This document shows positions 61,881-64,000 of a DNA stretch of 64,000 nucleotides, in pieces. The position numbers and the translations under genes were made by a program. Origin of the DNA: SLFH01 sp050486265 (GTDB lineage: Bacteria > Planctomycetota > Phycisphaerae > Phycisphaerales > UBA1924); the NCBI GenBank assembly GCA_050486265.1, contig JBJHCY010000001.1, positions 186,001 to 250,000 on the forward strand, read 5' to 3'. Positions within the stretch are counted from its first letter, which is position 1, and every line of letters begins with the position of its first letter. The notes beneath the pieces were generated by a model. That model was not told where the DNA came from. It ran no database searches and saw nothing but the letters and a program-made list of their open reading frames with translations.

Positions 61881-61911
61881 ACACCCGGGGCGGACCGTCC
61901 CGGGTGTTTTT
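61881..61911 (+). terminator. Strong intrinsic terminator of the TpsA gene
   Basis: Arms ACACCCGGG (61881-61889) and CCCGGGTGT (61899-61907) with a 9-nt loop are followed by TTTTT (61907-61911). It lies 35 nt past the TpsA stop and isolates the exoprotein transcript from tssA downstream. Confidence 0.93.
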
Positions 61912-62003
61912 CTGACTGTTGCCCGCGGCCCGACACCCGCCCGCCGAAAGGGGCCCGCGCTGGTATGCTGCCGGGGCTCGCGGACCGCGGCCAGAGAGGA
62001 GCC

Positions 62004-63086
62004 ATGAAAGTGGGTCTGGATCTTGAACAACTGCTCGCGCCGGTCTCGGAGGATCGTCCCTGCGGCGAGCACTTGGAGTACGACCCCGAGTTCATGGAGG
62101 TGATGCGTCTCTCCCAGGGCGGGGGCTCTGGAGGGACTGTCGCCGGGGCCGAGGAGGAGCCCGAGGAGCCGAACTGGAAGGACATCCGTTCCAGAACACT
62201 CGCGCTCTTGGAACGGACGCGGGACATCCGCCTCGGCGTGCTGCTGACGCTCTCTTCCCTCGAGACAGAAGGCGTCGCGGGCTTCCGGGACGGCCTCGGC
62301 TACATCCGGGGCCTGATCGAGCGCCACTGGTCCTCGTTCTGGCCCCAGCTCGACGCCGAAGACAACAACGACCCGACCGAGCGGGTGATGGCCCTCGACC
62401 CGTTCGCCAAAACGCCGGGAACCTTCGGCGATCCCTGGCGGGTGCTCGACCGGCTCCGCAACGCCCCCCTGACCAATTCCCGCCAGATCGGGCGGTTCAG
62501 CCTGCGGGACATCATGATCGCCAGGGGCGAGCTCGCTCCGCCTGCCGAGAGCGAGGGCGGGTCCCCGGAGCCGAACCAGATCGGTGCGGCCTTCGCCGAC
62601 ACCCCGGACGAAGACTTTCGCGGGGTGCTGGAGGCGGTCGATCAGTCGGTCGAACATTTCGACGCGATCGACCACCAGTTCACGGAGATGGTGGGGGCGG
62701 GGCAGGCGACAGACCTTGTCGCCGCGAAAAAAGTGCTCCGGGACCTCCAGAAAGTGGTCCACGAGCAGCGCGACCTCCGCGACGGGACCGCCCCGTCGGA
62801 TGGGGGCGAGGCCGGGGCGGCCGAGGGCGCGTCGCCTTCGGGCGGCGGTGGGTCAACGCCCCTGCGGGGGGAGATCGCCACGCGCCAGGATGTGCTCATG
62901 GCGTTCGACAAGATCCTTCGTTACTATGAAAAGGCCGAGCCGGCCAGCCCGGTGCCGCTGCTGATCCAGCGGGCCCGCCGGATGGTCTCGATGTCGTTCA
63001 TCGAGATCATCCGGGACATGACGCCCGATTCGATGCCGGAGGTTGAGAAGATCACCGGCTTCAGGGACGAGCAGGGCGAGTCCTGA
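62004..63086 (+). CDS. tssA: T6SS component TssA (ImpA N-terminal domain)
   Basis: An AGAGAGGA ribosome binding site precedes the ATG at 62004. The 360-residue product has the ImpA_N domain: EDRPCGEHLEYDPEFMEVMRLS near the start, ETEGVAGFRDGLGYIRGLI, and ERHWSSFWPQLDAEDNNDP. A shorter C-terminal part follows (Gly/Ser linker about 265-290, then SFIEIIRDMTPDS). TssA coordinates sheath assembly with the baseplate. It restarts the T6SS operon after the TPS cassette. Confidence 0.93.
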   Translation: MKVGLDLEQLLAPVSEDRPCGEHLEYDPEFMEVMRLSQGGGSGGTVAGAEEEPEEPNWKDIRSRTLALLERTRDIRLGVLLTLSSLETEGVAGFRDGLGYIRGLIERHWSSFWPQLDAEDNNDPTERVMALDPFAKTPGTFGDPWRVLDRLRNAPLTNSRQIGRFSLRDIMIARGELAPPAESEGGSPEPNQIGAAFADTPDEDFRGVLEAVDQSVEHFDAIDHQFTEMVGAGQATDLVAAKKVLRDLQKVVHEQRDLRDGTAPSDGGEAGAAEGASPSGGGGSTPLRGEIATRQDVLMAFDKILRYYEKAEPASPVPLLIQRARRMVSMSFIEIIRDMTPDSMPEVEKITGFRDEQGES

Positions 63087-63251
63087 GCGGGCGGTTCTCC
63101 GGGAGGGCGGGGCTCGGGTTGTTGTGGGCAGCCCCCGGCGTGATCGCCCCGGGCGCAGGCAAATCGCGAAGGGAGCCGGCCCGTCGTCCGTATGTCCGGG
63201 CCCAGGCGTTCGAACGGTCTCCGACGGGACCGTGAACTTAGGAGTCGGCAG

Positions 63252-63782
63252 ATGGCCAAAGCGAGCAGTCAGAAATTTATCGCGCGGAACCGTGCGCCCC
63301 GCGTCCAGATCGAGTACGACCTGGAGCTTTACGGGGCCGAGAAGAAGATCAACCTTCCGTTCGTCATGGGCGTGATGGCCGATCTCTCGGGCAAGAACGC
63401 CGGCGAGCTCCCGGGCGTCGCCGACCGCAAGTTCCTCGAGATCGATGTGGACAATTTCGACGAGCGTCTGAAGTCGTCGAGGCCGAGGGTCGCCTTCCAG
63501 GTGCCCAACACCCTGACGGGCGAGGGCAACATCGCCGTCGATCTCACCTTCGAGAGCATGGACGACTTCACGCCCGCCGCGATCGCCCGCAAGGTCGAGC
63601 CGCTGCGCAAGCTGCTGGAGACCCGCACCCAGCTCTCGAACCTGATGTCGTACATGGACGGCAAGTCCGGCGCCGAGGAGCTCTTGCAGAAGGTGCTGCA
63701 GAACCCCGAATTGCTCCAGGCCCTGGGCAGCAAGGCGGCGCCCGCCGGCGGCGACGCGCCCGCTTCAGAGGGAGGTGAGTGA
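63252..63782 (+). CDS. tssB: T6SS contractile sheath small subunit TssB
   Basis: The ATG at 63252 gives 176 residues beginning MAKASSQKFIARNRAPRVQIEYDLELYGAEKK. The TssB/VipA signatures follow, including LPFVMGVMADLSG, KFLEIDVDNFD and LTFESMDDFTP, and the short C-terminal helix. TssB and TssC interlock to form the sheath around the Hcp tube. The stop overlaps the tssC start by one base (TGATG), as in most systems. Confidence 0.97.
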   Translation: MAKASSQKFIARNRAPRVQIEYDLELYGAEKKINLPFVMGVMADLSGKNAGELPGVADRKFLEIDVDNFDERLKSSRPRVAFQVPNTLTGEGNIAVDLTFESMDDFTPAAIARKVEPLRKLLETRTQLSNLMSYMDGKSGAEELLQKVLQNPELLQALGSKAAPAGGDAPASEGGE

Positions 63783-64000
63783 TGGCGGACCAGCAGCAGA
63801 ACCTGCAGTCTTTGTCCGAGGTGCAGTTCGAGGAGAATCCCTTCAGCGACCTCCTGACCAAGGAGTTCAAGCCCAAGAGCGACGAGCAGGCCGACGCGAT
63901 CGCCGCCGGCGTGACCACCCTGGCCGCCCAGGCCCTGGCCGAGACGGCCCTCGTCTCCGACGATGTCATCAAGACGATCGAGGGGATGATCGCCGAGATC
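63782..64000 (+). CDS. tssC: T6SS contractile sheath large subunit TssC, N-terminal part (cut by window end)
   Basis: The ATG at 63782 shares its first base with the tssB stop codon. The visible 73 residues (QSLSEVQFEENPFSDLLTKEF, then a helical DEQADAIAAGVTTLAAQAL stretch) match the variable N-terminus of TssC/VipB. The sheath domain itself lies beyond the window, so only the start is confirmed. The locus clearly continues rightwards. Confidence 0.9.
   Translation, partial: MADQQQNLQSLSEVQFEENPFSDLLTKEFKPKSDEQADAIAAGVTTLAAQALAETALVSDDVIKTIEGMIAEI

Noticed and set aside
50495..62227. Very long open frames antisense to the TpsA gene (up to 1275 residues)
   Set aside because: They lack start signals and recognisable domains, are rich in Arg, Ala, Asp and Gly, and are the expected by-product of strong GC codon bias in the plus-strand gene.
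63782..64000. Complete T6SS with effectors in the window
   Set aside because: Hcp, VgrG, PAAR, ClpV and TssE/F/G are not visible; the locus continues beyond the right edge.

Overview
The window is about 64 kb of GC-rich bacterial chromosome that looks like a planctomycete, probably of the Phycisphaerae. This is an inference. It rests on a 52-residue small basic protein (2766-2924) of a type I know from Planctomycetes, Verrucomicrobia and Chlamydiae, on the Gram-negative envelope machinery (type VI secretion, two-partner secretion, many lipoproteins), and on the general gene content. No rRNA, tRNA, CRISPR array or insertion sequence was seen.

Left part, 1-28.5 kb: housekeeping genes mixed with lineage-specific genes. 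In order: a truncated membrane protein; a HAD phosphatase-like gene behind a stand-alone nuoI; a membrane-anchored protein, the small basic protein and a PLP aminotransferase; an alpha/beta hydrolase; typA; a secreted protein; an ECF sigma factor with a putative anti-sigma partner; a B12-fold protein lacking the ligand histidine, downstream of ubiE; an M48 lipoprotein protease and small membrane proteins; an M19 dipeptidase and a zinc-ribbon protein back to back; a 3-oxoacid CoA-transferase operon (scoA and scoB) split by a dienelactone hydrolase gene; nrdR overlapping a cytochrome c gene; thrS; and a translationally coupled sensor kinase/response regulator/hydrolase operon. thrS is preceded by an 18-codon threonine-rich leader peptide and a terminator hairpin, which together look like a transcription attenuator. 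A hairpin element with identical arms recurs behind typA, the dipeptidase gene and thrS, always in the direction of the upstream gene.

Right part, 28.7-64 kb and running off the end: a type VI secretion (T6SS) locus on the plus strand. It holds an unrecognised 660-residue protein, a TssJ-like lipoprotein, a very large pseudokinase-TM-stalk-FGE-fold protein, a helical protein, TssK, TssL, TssM, a very large TagF-TM-stalk-FGE-fold protein, then TssA, TssB and the start of TssC. Hcp, VgrG, ClpV and TssE/F/G are not in the window. The two giant proteins share one architecture: a different cytoplasmic module on each (a kinase fold that has lost its catalytic Asp, or TagF), one membrane span, a homologous helical stalk, and a formylglycine-generating-enzyme-like domain without the catalytic cysteines. 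I read them as a paired envelope-spanning sensor set for the T6SS.

Between the TagF fusion and TssA sits a complete two-partner secretion cassette: a TpsB-type outer-membrane transporter and a 3753-residue TpsA-type exoprotein, with its own AT-richer upstream region and a strong terminator. The exoprotein contains a recent ~306-residue tandem duplication. The two-component system lies directly upstream of the T6SS locus, divergently transcribed across a region with two inverted repeats, and is the obvious candidate regulator.
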